Below are positions 1 through 7,755 of a stretch of 16,127 nucleotides of DNA, piece after piece. Each line of letters begins with the position of its first letter. Positions within the stretch are counted from its first letter, which is position 1. The position numbers were made by a program, and so were the translations under genes. The notes beneath the pieces are model-generated. The model was not told the DNA's origin, ran no database searches, and saw nothing but the letters and a program-made list of their open reading frames with translations. Source of the stretch: JBDIBA01 sp039812705 (GTDB lineage: Bacteria > Actinomycetota > Acidimicrobiia > Acidimicrobiales > JBBSGY01); contig JBDIBA010000040.1 of the NCBI GenBank assembly GCA_039812705.1, positions 1-16,127 on the forward strand, read 5' to 3'.

Positions 1-86
1 TGGTGGGCGTGGGGGGACTTGAACCCCCACGAGGTTGCCCTCACTGGAACCTGAATCCAGCGCGTCTGCCATTCCGCCACACGCCC
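1..86 (-). tRNA. leuT: tRNA-Leu (anticodon CAG)
   Basis: Read on the minus strand, a complete 86-nt class II tRNA folds. The acceptor stem GGGCGTG (86-80) pairs with CACGCCC (11-5), followed by discriminator A and an encoded CCA (3-1). The anticodon stem CTGGA/TCCAG closes the loop TTCAGGT, giving anticodon CAG, which reads the leucine codon CUG. The long variable arm (GTGAGGGCAACCTCG) is typical of tRNA-Leu, and the T arm carries GGTTCAAGTCC. In Mycobacterium tuberculosis a tRNA-Leu of the same size lies beside fhaA, so the position here is conserved synteny. Gene identity is very secure; the symbol is taken from the mycobacterial equivalent. Confidence 0.97.
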
Positions 87-99
87 AATAAGTGGGGCA

Positions 100-105
100 A
101 CCCTA
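100..105 (-). promoter_or_regulatory. possible -10 box of the tRNA-Leu promoter
   Basis: On the minus strand the hexamer TAGGGT lies 13 nt upstream of the tRNA 5' end. It fits the actinobacterial TANNNT -10 pattern, and initiation about 7 nt downstream would leave a leader of only a few bases. No good -35 is visible at 17-18 nt (GGACTT/GGGACT), so this is a suggestion only. Confidence 0.3.
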
Positions 106-211
106 GCGAACAACCGCGCTCAAAGTCCCAAGCCCAAGCAAACAACTAATTCCGCGAGCGCTGACCCTTCTCCATGGCTGCAACAAAAGCATCCACCCGC
201 CGCTCGCGCGT

Positions 212-604
212 CTAGGTCCGCTTCGCCGACTCAATCCACTCAACCCACTCACGCTGGTGAGTAAACGACAGCGAATCAAAATGCTTGTGCGGAACCGAAC
301 GCGCACCACCCAACAACTTCGCGACATCGACAGGAAGCTCAACCACGCGCGGCGCTGCATCGACAGTCACATCCAGTTCAACAGTGTCACCAGCCTTCAA
401 CCCCGCCGCCGCACGATTGCCCGCATTCAAAGGCAACAAGAAACAGCCATCCATCGGCGCCATGCTCGACCGACACGTGTGCTTTGCAACCTTGACGACA
501 ACCTTCGGGCGCTTACCGGCATCAAGCTTCGCCACAACATCGCCAGGGACCTCAAAGAACGTGGCGGTCTTCCCATGCAACTGCAACTCAGCGCGAAACT
601 TCAC
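212..604 (-). CDS. DUF1905 / YdeI-OmdA family protein, C-terminally truncated by an amber codon
   Basis: This encodes a 130-residue cytoplasmic protein. The N-terminal half (residues 1-80) has the DUF1905 pattern: KFRAEL, then HGKTATFFEVP near residues 10-20, and later GDTVELDVTV. The C-terminal part (about 88-130) has the YdeI/OmdA signature with VPHKHFDSLSFTHQREWVEWIESAKR. The family is loosely linked to bacteriocin or stress protection, but no reaction is known. I chose GTG at 604 because the family normally starts with M-x-F-x-A-x-L; the ATG at 739 would run into fhaA. No clear Shine-Dalgarno precedes it. The ORF stops at TAG (214-212) exactly where homologues continue with a basic helix. 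Reading past it gives TRERRVDAFVAAMEKGQRSR-N to a second TAG at 148-146, so the full gene was probably 146-604. The family call is good; whether the gene is functional is uncertain. Confidence 0.8.
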   Translation of the reverse strand: MKFRAELQLHGKTATFFEVPGDVVAKLDAGKRPKVVVKVAKHTCRSSMAPMDGCFLLPLNAGNRAAAGLKAGDTVELDVTVDAAPRVVELPVDVAKLLGGARSVPHKHFDSLSFTHQREWVEWIESAKRT

Positions 605-737
605 GGCAACATTCTGCCGCGAACGGCCGCACACCGCACCGACAACAAGCACAACACCACTGTCCGCACACGACACCAACCACAACATGCAAGATGACCG
701 TTCTCGCGCGGGGTCAGCCACTAACGTGACCAACATC

Positions 738-1397
738 ATGGGACTTCAGCGATTCGAGCGCGGACTCGAGCGTTTGGTAGAGGGCACCGTTGCAAAGGTG
801 TTTCGCAGCGGGCTACAACCCGTTGAGCTCGGCCGACGACTCGCAAGAGAAATGGACTTGCGCCGAACCGTAGGAATGAACGGCGTTTTTGCACCAAATC
901 ACTTCGAGATCTTGCTGAGCAGCGAAGACAACAGCCGCTTTGAACCCATCATCGAAAACCTCCGTCGCGAACTGATCGAAACCGCGCGCGAACACGCACG
1001 CAACGAGCGCTACAGCTTTGTCGGACCCGTCGGAGTAGATCTCGGCGTCGATGAGTCGCTCACTCCGGGCATCTTTCTCCTCAACGGCGAGATGCACGAA
1101 ACCGCTGGCGGCGGCCCTGTTGGATCGCTCGTGCTGGCCGACGGAAAGCGCGTCGAGCTGGGCGAAGCAGCCGTCGTCGTGGGCCGTTTGCCCGAGTGCG
1201 ACATTGCGCTTCCAGACCCCAACGTCAGTCGCCGCCATATAGAGGTCAAGCGCAACGGCGCAGACTTCATCCTGAAAGACCTCGACTCCACCAACGGCAC
1301 AAAAGTCAACGGAGCTTGGGTGCGCGGTGGCCGCAAACTGAACGACGGCGACCAAATTGAACTTGGCGCCACGGCAATTCGGTTTGACCGTTCATGA
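738..1397 (+). CDS. fhaA: FHA domain protein FhaA (DUF3662 + FHA)
   Basis: This 219-residue protein is the first gene of the division/wall signalling operon. Residues 1-115 are the DUF3662 domain, starting MGLQRFERGLERLVEG and including the PVELGRRLAREMD segment. Residues 130-219 form an FHA phosphothreonine-binding domain with G149-R150, S164-R-R-H167 and STNGT at 184-188, all the residues expected for pThr recognition. In mycobacteria FhaA binds PknB-phosphorylated partners such as the MviN pseudokinase domain and restrains peptidoglycan synthesis. Mycobacterial FhaA is much longer (about 530 residues), with a linker that is nearly absent here. ATG 738 is chosen because it begins the conserved block; GTG 726 in frame is possible and would add four residues. 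The gene overlaps fhaB by ATGA. Confidence 0.93.
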   Translation: MGLQRFERGLERLVEGTVAKVFRSGLQPVELGRRLAREMDLRRTVGMNGVFAPNHFEILLSSEDNSRFEPIIENLRRELIETAREHARNERYSFVGPVGVDLGVDESLTPGIFLLNGEMHETAGGGPVGSLVLADGKRVELGEAAVVVGRLPECDIALPDPNVSRRHIEVKRNGADFILKDLDSTNGTKVNGAWVRGGRKLNDGDQIELGATAIRFDRS

Positions 1398-1876
1398 CAA
1401 TCCCCGACTTTCTCCTTCAGGCCTGGAAATTCGTCCTCCTCGGCTTCATGTACCTCTTCTTCCTGCGCGTGTTGCGTGCAGTTTGGGCAAACCTTCGCGC
1501 GTCAACTGCACCCCTTGGCGTTTCGGGATCGCAAAGTGCCGCCACACAGAGTTCAACAGGCAAGCCCACCAAGCGTGACCCCAAAGGCTTGAACCAACTA
1601 AAAGTTGTCGAGCCCCCCGAAGACAAGGGCACCGTCTACGAACTGGCCGACGAAATCACAATCGGTCGCGCGCAAGGCTGCCTGATCAGCCTTGACGACA
1701 CTTTTGTTTCCCAACTTCATGCGCGCGTTTATCGACGCGACAAGAAAGTCATCTTGGAAGACCTCGGCTCCACCAACGGAACGTTGTGCAACGGCAAGCG
1801 AGTGTCTACACCCGTCACCCTGAGGAAGGGCGACCGCATCCAAGTGGGCAAAACCGTTATGGAGGCTCAACGTTGA
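1394..1876 (+). CDS. fhaB: FHA domain protein FhaB (FipA)
   Basis: This 160-residue protein has an N-terminal membrane anchor (about residues 10-30, LLQAWKFVLLGFMYLFFLRV), a Ser/Thr-rich linker (about 36-60) and a cytoplasmic FHA domain (about 78-158). The phosphothreonine-binding residues are intact: G91-R92, S106, H109 and LGSTNGT at 124-130. Mycobacterial FhaB/FipA is a PknA/PknB substrate that links the kinases to FtsZ/FtsQ during division under stress. The start codon overlaps the fhaA stop (ATGA at 1394-1397) with no visible ribosome-binding site, implying translational coupling. Its own stop overlaps the TTG start of pstP. Confidence 0.94.
   Translation: MTIPDFLLQAWKFVLLGFMYLFFLRVLRAVWANLRASTAPLGVSGSQSAATQSSTGKPTKRDPKGLNQLKVVEPPEDKGTVYELADEITIGRAQGCLISLDDTFVSQLHARVYRRDKKVILEDLGSTNGTLCNGKRVSTPVTLRKGDRIQVGKTVMEAQR
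1861..1865 (+). promoter_or_regulatory. Shine-Dalgarno GGAGG that sets the pstP TTG start
   Basis: GGAGG lies inside the last codons of fhaB, seven bases before TTG 1873. It decides the start of pstP, since in-frame upstream ATG 1786 lies deep inside fhaB and would add a non-homologous N-terminus. Confidence 0.8.
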
Positions 1877-3162
1877 CCCGACTCCGCTGGGGATCGGCCA
1901 CCGACATCGGAATGGTCCGCGAAACCAATCAAGACGCCATGCTCACAGCAGACCCACTGTTTGCAGTTGCAGACGGCATGGGAGGCCACGCCGGCGGTGA
2001 AATCGCTTCGGCAACAGCCATCGAGATTCTTCAAGAAACCTTCAAAGAGCCCACAAAACAATGTCTTTTGGAGGCCGTGCGCCGCGCAAACGCAAAGGTG
2101 TGGGACCGCGGACAGATTGACGAAAAGCTTCACAACATGGGCACAACGCTGACCGTTGTCGCTCGCGTGCAAGACGAAGACACCAACGAGGAAATCTTCG
2201 CACTCGCAAACGTCGGTGACAGCCGCGGCTACATGTTGCGCAGCGACGAGTTCATCCAAGTAACAACCGACCACAGCCTTGTTGAAGAAATGCTGGCCGC
2301 GGGCGAGATCGACGCAGACGAAGCCGAAACCCACCCGCGCCGAAACATCCTCACTCGCGCATTGGGCGTCGAACCCGTTGTTGCAGCAGACGTGTTCGAA
2401 CTACTTCCAAAACCGGGCGATCGCATCTTGTTGTGCAGCGACGGCCTTGTTCGCGAAGTGTCCGACGACCAGATTGCATCCGTCTTGCGACGCTTGCGCA
2501 GCCCCGAAGAGGCAGCAAAAGAGCTTGTAAATCAGGCAAAAACAAACGGTGGCCACGACAACATCACAGTCGTCATTGTCGACGTCGAAGACGACACTCG
2601 CTCAGGTGCAGCAACATCGGCACCCGCAGTCTCAAACGACAAGAAGTCCTTGCTCCGCAAGAAGAGCAATGACAGCGCACCAACAAGCGGTCGTGACCAC
2701 CATCATCGTCCGCTCACTGCACGCGTAATCATGTTCTTGATTGCAGTTGCAGCACTCCTTGTGCTGGCAGTTGGTTCGGTGCTTTGGTACGCGAGGGGCA
2801 CGTTCTACGTGGGCGTCGACGGCGAACAAGTTGTCATTTACAGAGGCCGTCCTGAAGCCGTGTTGTGGTTCAAGCCAACCCTCGTTGAAACAACGAACAT
2901 CAAGACAAGCGATGTGTTGCCCAACGATGTCGACAGATTGCGCGAAGGAACTGTGCGCAGCTCTCTTGGCGCATCACACGAATACGTCCGCACGTTGCTG
3001 CAAAAGTCCACCGACGCTCGCAAGATTGCAGACCCCAAGGCAGCAGCACCGCCTGAAGCAGTTTTCAACGACTCAAACACCCCGACAACGGCACCCACGA
3101 CAACCGAGGTGCCGACGACAACTCCCCCACAAGCTCCTGAAGTATCGGCCGCAAGGTCGTAA
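1873..3162 (+). CDS. pstP: membrane-anchored PP2C-family Ser/Thr phosphatase PstP
   Basis: This encodes 429 residues. The phosphatase removes phosphate from Ser/Thr residues of the PASTA kinase and its targets, resetting division and wall signalling. The PPM/PP2C domain covers about residues 4-238. Metal-binding aspartates are visible at D21 (ETNQD), D34 (ADGMGGHAGG), D190 (CSDGL) and D229 (GGHDNIT), with GDSRG around D116. A basic linker leads to one membrane segment (about 283-305), then an extracellular part ending in a Thr/Pro-rich tail (TTAPTTTEVPTTTPP). This is the architecture of mycobacterial PstP. TTG 1873 is chosen because it directly precedes the conserved RWGSATDIGMVRETNQD block, has GGAGG seven bases upstream, and overlaps the fhaB stop (TTGA). 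The gap to rodA is eight bases. Confidence 0.95.
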   Translation: MTRLRWGSATDIGMVRETNQDAMLTADPLFAVADGMGGHAGGEIASATAIEILQETFKEPTKQCLLEAVRRANAKVWDRGQIDEKLHNMGTTLTVVARVQDEDTNEEIFALANVGDSRGYMLRSDEFIQVTTDHSLVEEMLAAGEIDADEAETHPRRNILTRALGVEPVVAADVFELLPKPGDRILLCSDGLVREVSDDQIASVLRRLRSPEEAAKELVNQAKTNGGHDNITVVIVDVEDDTRSGAATSAPAVSNDKKSLLRKKSNDSAPTSGRDHHHRPLTARVIMFLIAVAALLVLAVGSVLWYARGTFYVGVDGEQVVIYRGRPEAVLWFKPTLVETTNIKTSDVLPNDVDRLREGTVRSSLGASHEYVRTLLQKSTDARKIADPKAAAPPEAVFNDSNTPTTAPTTTEVPTTTPPQAPEVSAARS

Positions 3163-3170
3163 TTGATACC

Positions 3171-4493
3171 GTGAAGCTGCTGTCTCGTATTCCCAAGGCG
3201 TCGAATCGCAACCAGGAACTTGGCCTGTTGATTCTTGTAAGCGTCGTAGTCGCTGGCGCATACACACTTGCAACCCTTGGGGTTACTGCATCGGTTCCAG
3301 CCGACATCATTCCGTTTCTTGTTCTGATGTTCCTGCTGTTTGCAGCAGCACACGTAACAATGCGCCGCCTTGCGCCTCGCGCTGACGGCACGCTGTTGCC
3401 AGTTGCAATTCTCCTCAACGGAATTGGTTACGTGTTCATTGCGCGCCTCGACGCCGACAAGGCCGCCCCGCAAGCAACGTGGTCTGCCCTTGCGGTTATT
3501 GCGTTCTTTGCAACGCTTTATTTCTTGCGTTCAGTGCGTGACTTGCAGAAGTACCGCTATTCGCTTGCATTCATTGGCTTGATTCTGCTGATTGCACCGG
3601 CGTTTTTAGGCACGGAGATCAACGGCGCAAAGAACTGGCTGCAACTCGGTCCGTTCAGCTTCCAACCCAGCGAGGTTGCAAAGATCTGCCTGGCGGTCTT
3701 CTTCACCTCTTACGTAATTGAAAAGCGTGAGCTACTGGCAACCGCCACGCGCAAGCTCGGCCCGCTAATGGTCCCCGACCTCAAACACTTCATTCCCCTG
3801 TTGGGATGTTGGTTGATTGCCATCAGCGTCGTTGCCTTCGAGAACGACCTTGGTACGGCGCTGCTTGTCTTTTGTTTGCTGATCACCGTGCTCTACGTCG
3901 GCACCGGGCGCGCCATCTATCTGATCCTCGGTGGCATCTTGGTCTTTGTCGGCGGACTGTTGGCATTCACACAGTTCGGCCACGTACAAACGCGCGTAAA
4001 CATCTGGCTACACCCGTTCGCGGATGCAGATGGACGCGGTTACCAGCTGGTGCAGTCGCTGTTTGCAATGGCAAGCGGTGGCATCACCGGAAGCGGCCTC
4101 GGTCTGGGTGAACCAACCAAGATTCCGATTGTCTACGCCGACTTCATCTTTGCGGCCATCAGCGAAGAACTTGGCCTGCTCGGCGGCACCGTCATCCTCA
4201 CCTCTTACGTTCTTTTCGTCGGCATTGGCCTGCGCATTGCAATGCGAGCCAACAACCAGTTCGAAAAACTGCTTGCCGCCGGACTGACTGCAATCATCGG
4301 TCTACAGAGCTTCATCATCATCGCCGGTGTCATTCGCGTAATTCCTCTCACCGGAATCACCTTGCCGTGGGTTTCCTACGGTGGTTCTTCGTTGATCACC
4401 AACTACGTACTTCTTGCACTGTTGTTGCGCATTTCAGATAGCGAACAAAAGGAAGAAGACGAACTGCGCGAACGCGAGGTGGTAGCTGCATGA
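3171..4493 (+). CDS. rodA: FtsW/RodA/SpoVE (SEDS) peptidoglycan glycosyltransferase
   Basis: This 440-residue polytopic membrane protein polymerises lipid II into glycan strands together with a class B PBP. SEDS hallmarks are present: NGAKNWLQLGPFSFQPSEVAK after the first helices, GRGYQLVQSLFAMASGGITGSGLGLGEP in the large extracellular region, VYADFIFAAISEELG, and the C-terminal PLTGITLPWVSYGGSSL signature. The length is normal for the actinobacterial RodA of this operon (somewhat under 500 residues). The start is GTG 3171, eight bases after pstP; only a weak AAGG-like sequence precedes it. It overlaps pbpA by ATGA. The pairing with pbpA supports RodA over the septal FtsW, which normally lies in the dcw cluster, though sequence alone does not separate them fully. 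Confidence 0.93.
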   Translation: MKLLSRIPKASNRNQELGLLILVSVVVAGAYTLATLGVTASVPADIIPFLVLMFLLFAAAHVTMRRLAPRADGTLLPVAILLNGIGYVFIARLDADKAAPQATWSALAVIAFFATLYFLRSVRDLQKYRYSLAFIGLILLIAPAFLGTEINGAKNWLQLGPFSFQPSEVAKICLAVFFTSYVIEKRELLATATRKLGPLMVPDLKHFIPLLGCWLIAISVVAFENDLGTALLVFCLLITVLYVGTGRAIYLILGGILVFVGGLLAFTQFGHVQTRVNIWLHPFADADGRGYQLVQSLFAMASGGITGSGLGLGEPTKIPIVYADFIFAAISEELGLLGGTVILTSYVLFVGIGLRIAMRANNQFEKLLAAGLTAIIGLQSFIIIAGVIRVIPLTGITLPWVSYGGSSLITNYVLLALLLRISDSEQKEEDELREREVVAA

Positions 4494-5974
4494 ACAGTCA
4501 AATACGCAAGCTGGGCTTGTTCATTGTCGTGCTGTTCCTTGTCTTGTTCGTTCAGATGAACAACATTCAGGTGTTCTCGGCCGCGGCCCTCAACAACCGT
4601 CCCGAAAACAGCCGACGCGTGGTCGCAGACTTTCGCGCACCGCGCGGTTCAATCATTGCGTCCGACGGCGTTGTACTTGCCAACTCGGTTCCAAGCAACG
4701 ACCAGTACAAGTACCAACGCCAATACCCAACCGGAGACCTGTTCGGAAACGTAACTGGGTTCTTCTCGTTCAACTACGGCGCCGAAGGCGTAGAGCGCAG
4801 CTACAACGACGAGTTGGTTGGCAAGAAGCTTCGCCTGCAAAGCCTGGACAACCTGCTGGCAGACCAGAACACGACGAACGACATCACGCTGACGCTTTCA
4901 AACCGTTTGCAGTCCGTCGCTAAAGAAGCACTTGGTAAGTACAAGGGTGCAGTTGTGGCCATTGACCCCAAGACGGGCGGCATCTTGGCCATGTACTCCA
5001 ACCCGTCATATGACCCGAGCCTTCTTGCCAGCCACGACTTCCCCGCCGTTGCCGACGCTTATCCAAAACTCATCAAGTCCACAGACAAGCCCGCGCTACC
5101 TCGCGGATATCGCGAGCGTTACGTGCCAGGTTCAACATTCAAAGTTGTAACTGCCTCTGCTGCTTACGAACACAAGGCAGACCTCGTCCGCAAGCGTTAC
5201 CCGACAATGCAGGCACTGCCACTTCCCAACAGTGGTGGCCGCTCACTTCGCAACTTCGGTGGCGAAACCTGCGGTGGTTCGCTGCCTTCCCTGCTCCGCG
5301 TTTCCTGCAACTCTGGTTTTGGCCAAATGGGAATCGACCTCGGCGCAACCAACATGATTAACCAGGCAGAAGCATTCGGCTTCAACTCACAACCGCCAAT
5401 CGACATGCCATCTGCTGCTAAGTCCGCGTTTCCAAACCAGAACTTTTTCCGCGGCAACGTTCCGGGCCTTGCACTCAGCGCAATTGGCCAGCAGAACGTT
5501 TCGGCCACACCGCTTCAGATGGCAATGGTCGCCGGCGGTATTGCTAACGGTGGCGTCGTCATGACGCCGCACGTAATGAAAGAAGTTCGCAACCGCCAGG
5601 GCGAAGTTGTTGTTGAAGAACCCATAAAGACCTGGCGACGCGCCACTTCTTCTGAAACCGCATCCAAGATGACCGACAACATGATTCAGGTTTCGGCAAA
5701 CGGAACGGCAACCGGCGCGCGTATTCCCGGCATTGAAGTCGGCGCCAAGACCGGCACCGCCGAAACCACCGAAAACCGCATTAACGCGTGGCTCATTTCA
5801 TTCGCGCCCGCAAAAGACCCAAAGATTGCAGTAGCCGTAATTCTCGAAGACCAAGTTGGCAACAGCGATGCAACCGGTGGTCGGTTGGCAGCACCAATTG
5901 CCAAGCAAGTAATGAGCACTTACCTGTCTGAAGACATTCCGAAATCCACACCAAAAGTGAAGAAGAAACGATGA
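4490..5974 (+). CDS. pbpA: class B penicillin-binding protein PbpA (transpeptidase)
   Basis: This 494-residue protein cross-links peptidoglycan outside the membrane as the partner of the SEDS protein just upstream. An N-terminal signal anchor (about residues 7-24, LGLFIVVLFLVLFVQMNN) is followed by the RGSI-DG-LA motif of class B PBPs (near residues 53-65) and a short dimerisation domain. The transpeptidase domain has all three active-site motifs: S215-T-F-K218 (PGSTFK), S272-C-N274 and K420-T-G422. Length is close to M. tuberculosis PbpA (about 490 residues). GAGGTGG at 4476-4482 is a usable ribosome-binding site. The ATG overlaps the rodA stop, and its own stop overlaps the pknB start, both as ATGA. 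Confidence 0.95.
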   Translation: MNSQIRKLGLFIVVLFLVLFVQMNNIQVFSAAALNNRPENSRRVVADFRAPRGSIIASDGVVLANSVPSNDQYKYQRQYPTGDLFGNVTGFFSFNYGAEGVERSYNDELVGKKLRLQSLDNLLADQNTTNDITLTLSNRLQSVAKEALGKYKGAVVAIDPKTGGILAMYSNPSYDPSLLASHDFPAVADAYPKLIKSTDKPALPRGYRERYVPGSTFKVVTASAAYEHKADLVRKRYPTMQALPLPNSGGRSLRNFGGETCGGSLPSLLRVSCNSGFGQMGIDLGATNMINQAEAFGFNSQPPIDMPSAAKSAFPNQNFFRGNVPGLALSAIGQQNVSATPLQMAMVAGGIANGGVVMTPHVMKEVRNRQGEVVVEEPIKTWRRATSSETASKMTDNMIQVSANGTATGARIPGIEVGAKTGTAETTENRINAWLISFAPAKDPKIAVAVILEDQVGNSDATGGRLAAPIAKQVMSTYLSEDIPKSTPKVKKKR

Positions 5975-7710
5975 GCCAAAACGACAACGAAAACCGCGTT
6001 TACGGCAACCGCTACGAAATCAAACACAAGATTGCCCGCGGTGGAATGGCCGATGTCTTTCTTGCAACCGACCGCCTGCTTGACCGCCCGGTTGCACTGA
6101 AGGTTCTGTTTCCGGAGCTTTCAACAGATCCAAGTTTTGTCGAACGTTTTCGTCGCGAAGCCCAGAATGCTGCGCGCCTAAGCCACCCAAATGTTGTTTC
6201 CGTTTACGACTGGGGCGAAGACGAGAACGTTTATTACATCGTCATGGAGTACATCGACGGTGAGTCTCTTTCATCGATGATTCGCAGCAAAGGCGCATTC
6301 AACGCGAGTCGCGCTGCTGCAATTGGTGCCGATGTTGCAAGTGCTCTTTATTTCGCTCACCGCAACGGCGTTGTCCATCGCGATGTGAAGCCGGGGAACG
6401 TGCTCATCGACAAGCGCGGCGCAGTAAAGGTTGCCGACTTTGGCATTGCCCGTGCGCGCAACGCATCGGAGAACCTGACTCAAACCGGTGCAGTCATGGG
6501 CACTGCCACGTACTTCAGCCCCGAACAGGCGCAGGGCATGGCCGTTGACGAGCGCAGCGATGTCTATTCACTTGGCGTTGTCTTATACGAGATGGTTGCC
6601 GGGTCTGCCCCCTTCACGGGCGACAACCCAGTTGCCATTGCGTACAAGCACGTTCGCGAGCCCGCTCAATCATTGCGCGAGGTCAACCCGGAGATTGCAA
6701 GCGACTACGAATCAATCGTGGCCAAGGCAATGGCCAAGGCGCCGTCAGATCGCTATCAAACAGCCGATGAATTGCGAGCCGATCTCGTTCGATTCAACAA
6801 CGGTCAAAACATCAACGCTGCAACCGGCGCTGTCGGTGAAGACGCAACACGAGCAATGGGTGTTGCGGCCCCAACGGCTGCGGCATCTCGCGCATATCGC
6901 GAACATTCCCGCCCACCTGCGGGCGCCGCAACCACAGCGAAGCAGAACAACGGCTTACGCGGACCGCTTCTTGCACTTCTTTCATTGTTGGCAATCGGCG
7001 CAATCATTGCTTTGGTCCTTCTGACAAAGAATCCACTGACAACAAAGACCGAAGCCGAAAAGGTTCAGGTCCCTTCGGTGCTTGGACAGCCTCTGGCCGA
7101 TGCACAATCGAGACTGCAAGGAGTTGGCCTGACCACCGACGTCGTGCGCGAAGCAAATGATGCGGCTGCCGACACAGTCCTTAACCAGAACCCTGGGCCA
7201 AACACCAAAGCAGAGAAGAACTCCAAAGTCACACTCACCGTCAGTTCCGGTCCTGCACCCCTGACAATGGCGGACTACACCGGCAAAGACGCAAAGACCG
7301 CAACAGCGACACTAAAATCGCTGGGCTTCAACGTCGTCACCACGCAAGCAACAAGTGAACAGATTGAAGAAGGCAACGTCATTTCGCAAGACCCTGCCGT
7401 TGGACAACAAGTTGCAAAGGGTGCGCGCGTGACGCTGACCGTTTCAACCGGTCGCCAACAGGTGCAGGTTCCAGACGTGACAAATGCAACGCAACCAACC
7501 GCGGAGCAACTGCTGCTAGACGCCGGCCTGCGTGCCAGGGTCATCAATGTTGACTCGGACAACCGCGCCGGAACCGTAGTCAAGACAGATCCCGGGGCGG
7601 GAACCCAAGTCGCTCGTGGTTCAACGGTCACCATTTCGGTGTCGAACGGTCCAAGTAGCACCACGTCGTCATCAACGACAACAACCACCGAATCGGACCC
7701 AGAAAACTGA
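5971..7710 (+). CDS. pknB: PASTA-domain Ser/Thr protein kinase PknB
   Basis: This 579-residue transmembrane kinase senses muropeptides or lipid II and phosphorylates division and wall proteins. The Hanks-type kinase domain covers about 15-275: glycine loop IARGGMADVF (21-30), K44 (VALK), H136-R-D138 with KPGNVL, D156-F-G, and activation-loop threonines T170 and T172 (TQT) matching the autophosphorylated pair of mycobacterial PknB. A linker leads to one membrane segment (about 331-353) and three extracellular PASTA repeats (about 365-430, 431-497, 498-563), ending in a Ser/Thr-rich tail. The second PASTA begins LTMADYTG rather than VPDV. Mycobacterial PknB has four PASTA repeats and is paired with PknA; here there is one kinase and three repeats. 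It is the last gene of the operon and is followed by a hairpin. Confidence 0.97.
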   Translation: MSQNDNENRVYGNRYEIKHKIARGGMADVFLATDRLLDRPVALKVLFPELSTDPSFVERFRREAQNAARLSHPNVVSVYDWGEDENVYYIVMEYIDGESLSSMIRSKGAFNASRAAAIGADVASALYFAHRNGVVHRDVKPGNVLIDKRGAVKVADFGIARARNASENLTQTGAVMGTATYFSPEQAQGMAVDERSDVYSLGVVLYEMVAGSAPFTGDNPVAIAYKHVREPAQSLREVNPEIASDYESIVAKAMAKAPSDRYQTADELRADLVRFNNGQNINAATGAVGEDATRAMGVAAPTAAASRAYREHSRPPAGAATTAKQNNGLRGPLLALLSLLAIGAIIALVLLTKNPLTTKTEAEKVQVPSVLGQPLADAQSRLQGVGLTTDVVREANDAAADTVLNQNPGPNTKAEKNSKVTLTVSSGPAPLTMADYTGKDAKTATATLKSLGFNVVTTQATSEQIEEGNVISQDPAVGQQVAKGARVTLTVSTGRQQVQVPDVTNATQPTAEQLLLDAGLRARVINVDSDNRAGTVVKTDPGAGTQVARGSTVTISVSNGPSSTTSSSTTTTTESDPEN

Positions 7711-7718
7711 GGCACGCA

Positions 7719-7741
7719 GCCCGGCGCTTAATAAGCCGGGC
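7719..7741. terminator. hairpin between convergent pknB and DUF881 gene
   Basis: GCCCGGC (7719-7725) pairs perfectly with GCCGGGC (7735-7741) around the nine-base loop GCTTAATAA. No T-run follows on either strand. It begins nine bases after the pknB stop and lies between two converging genes, so a bidirectional terminator or 3'-end stabiliser is likely. Confidence 0.6.
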
Positions 7742-7755
7742 GCAAATGTGTCAGA

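Noticed and set aside
285..737. In-frame N-terminal extension of FhaA back to 285
   Set aside because: It lies antisense to the YdeI/DUF1905 gene, is low-complexity, and matches no family; the DUF3662 domain begins at 738.
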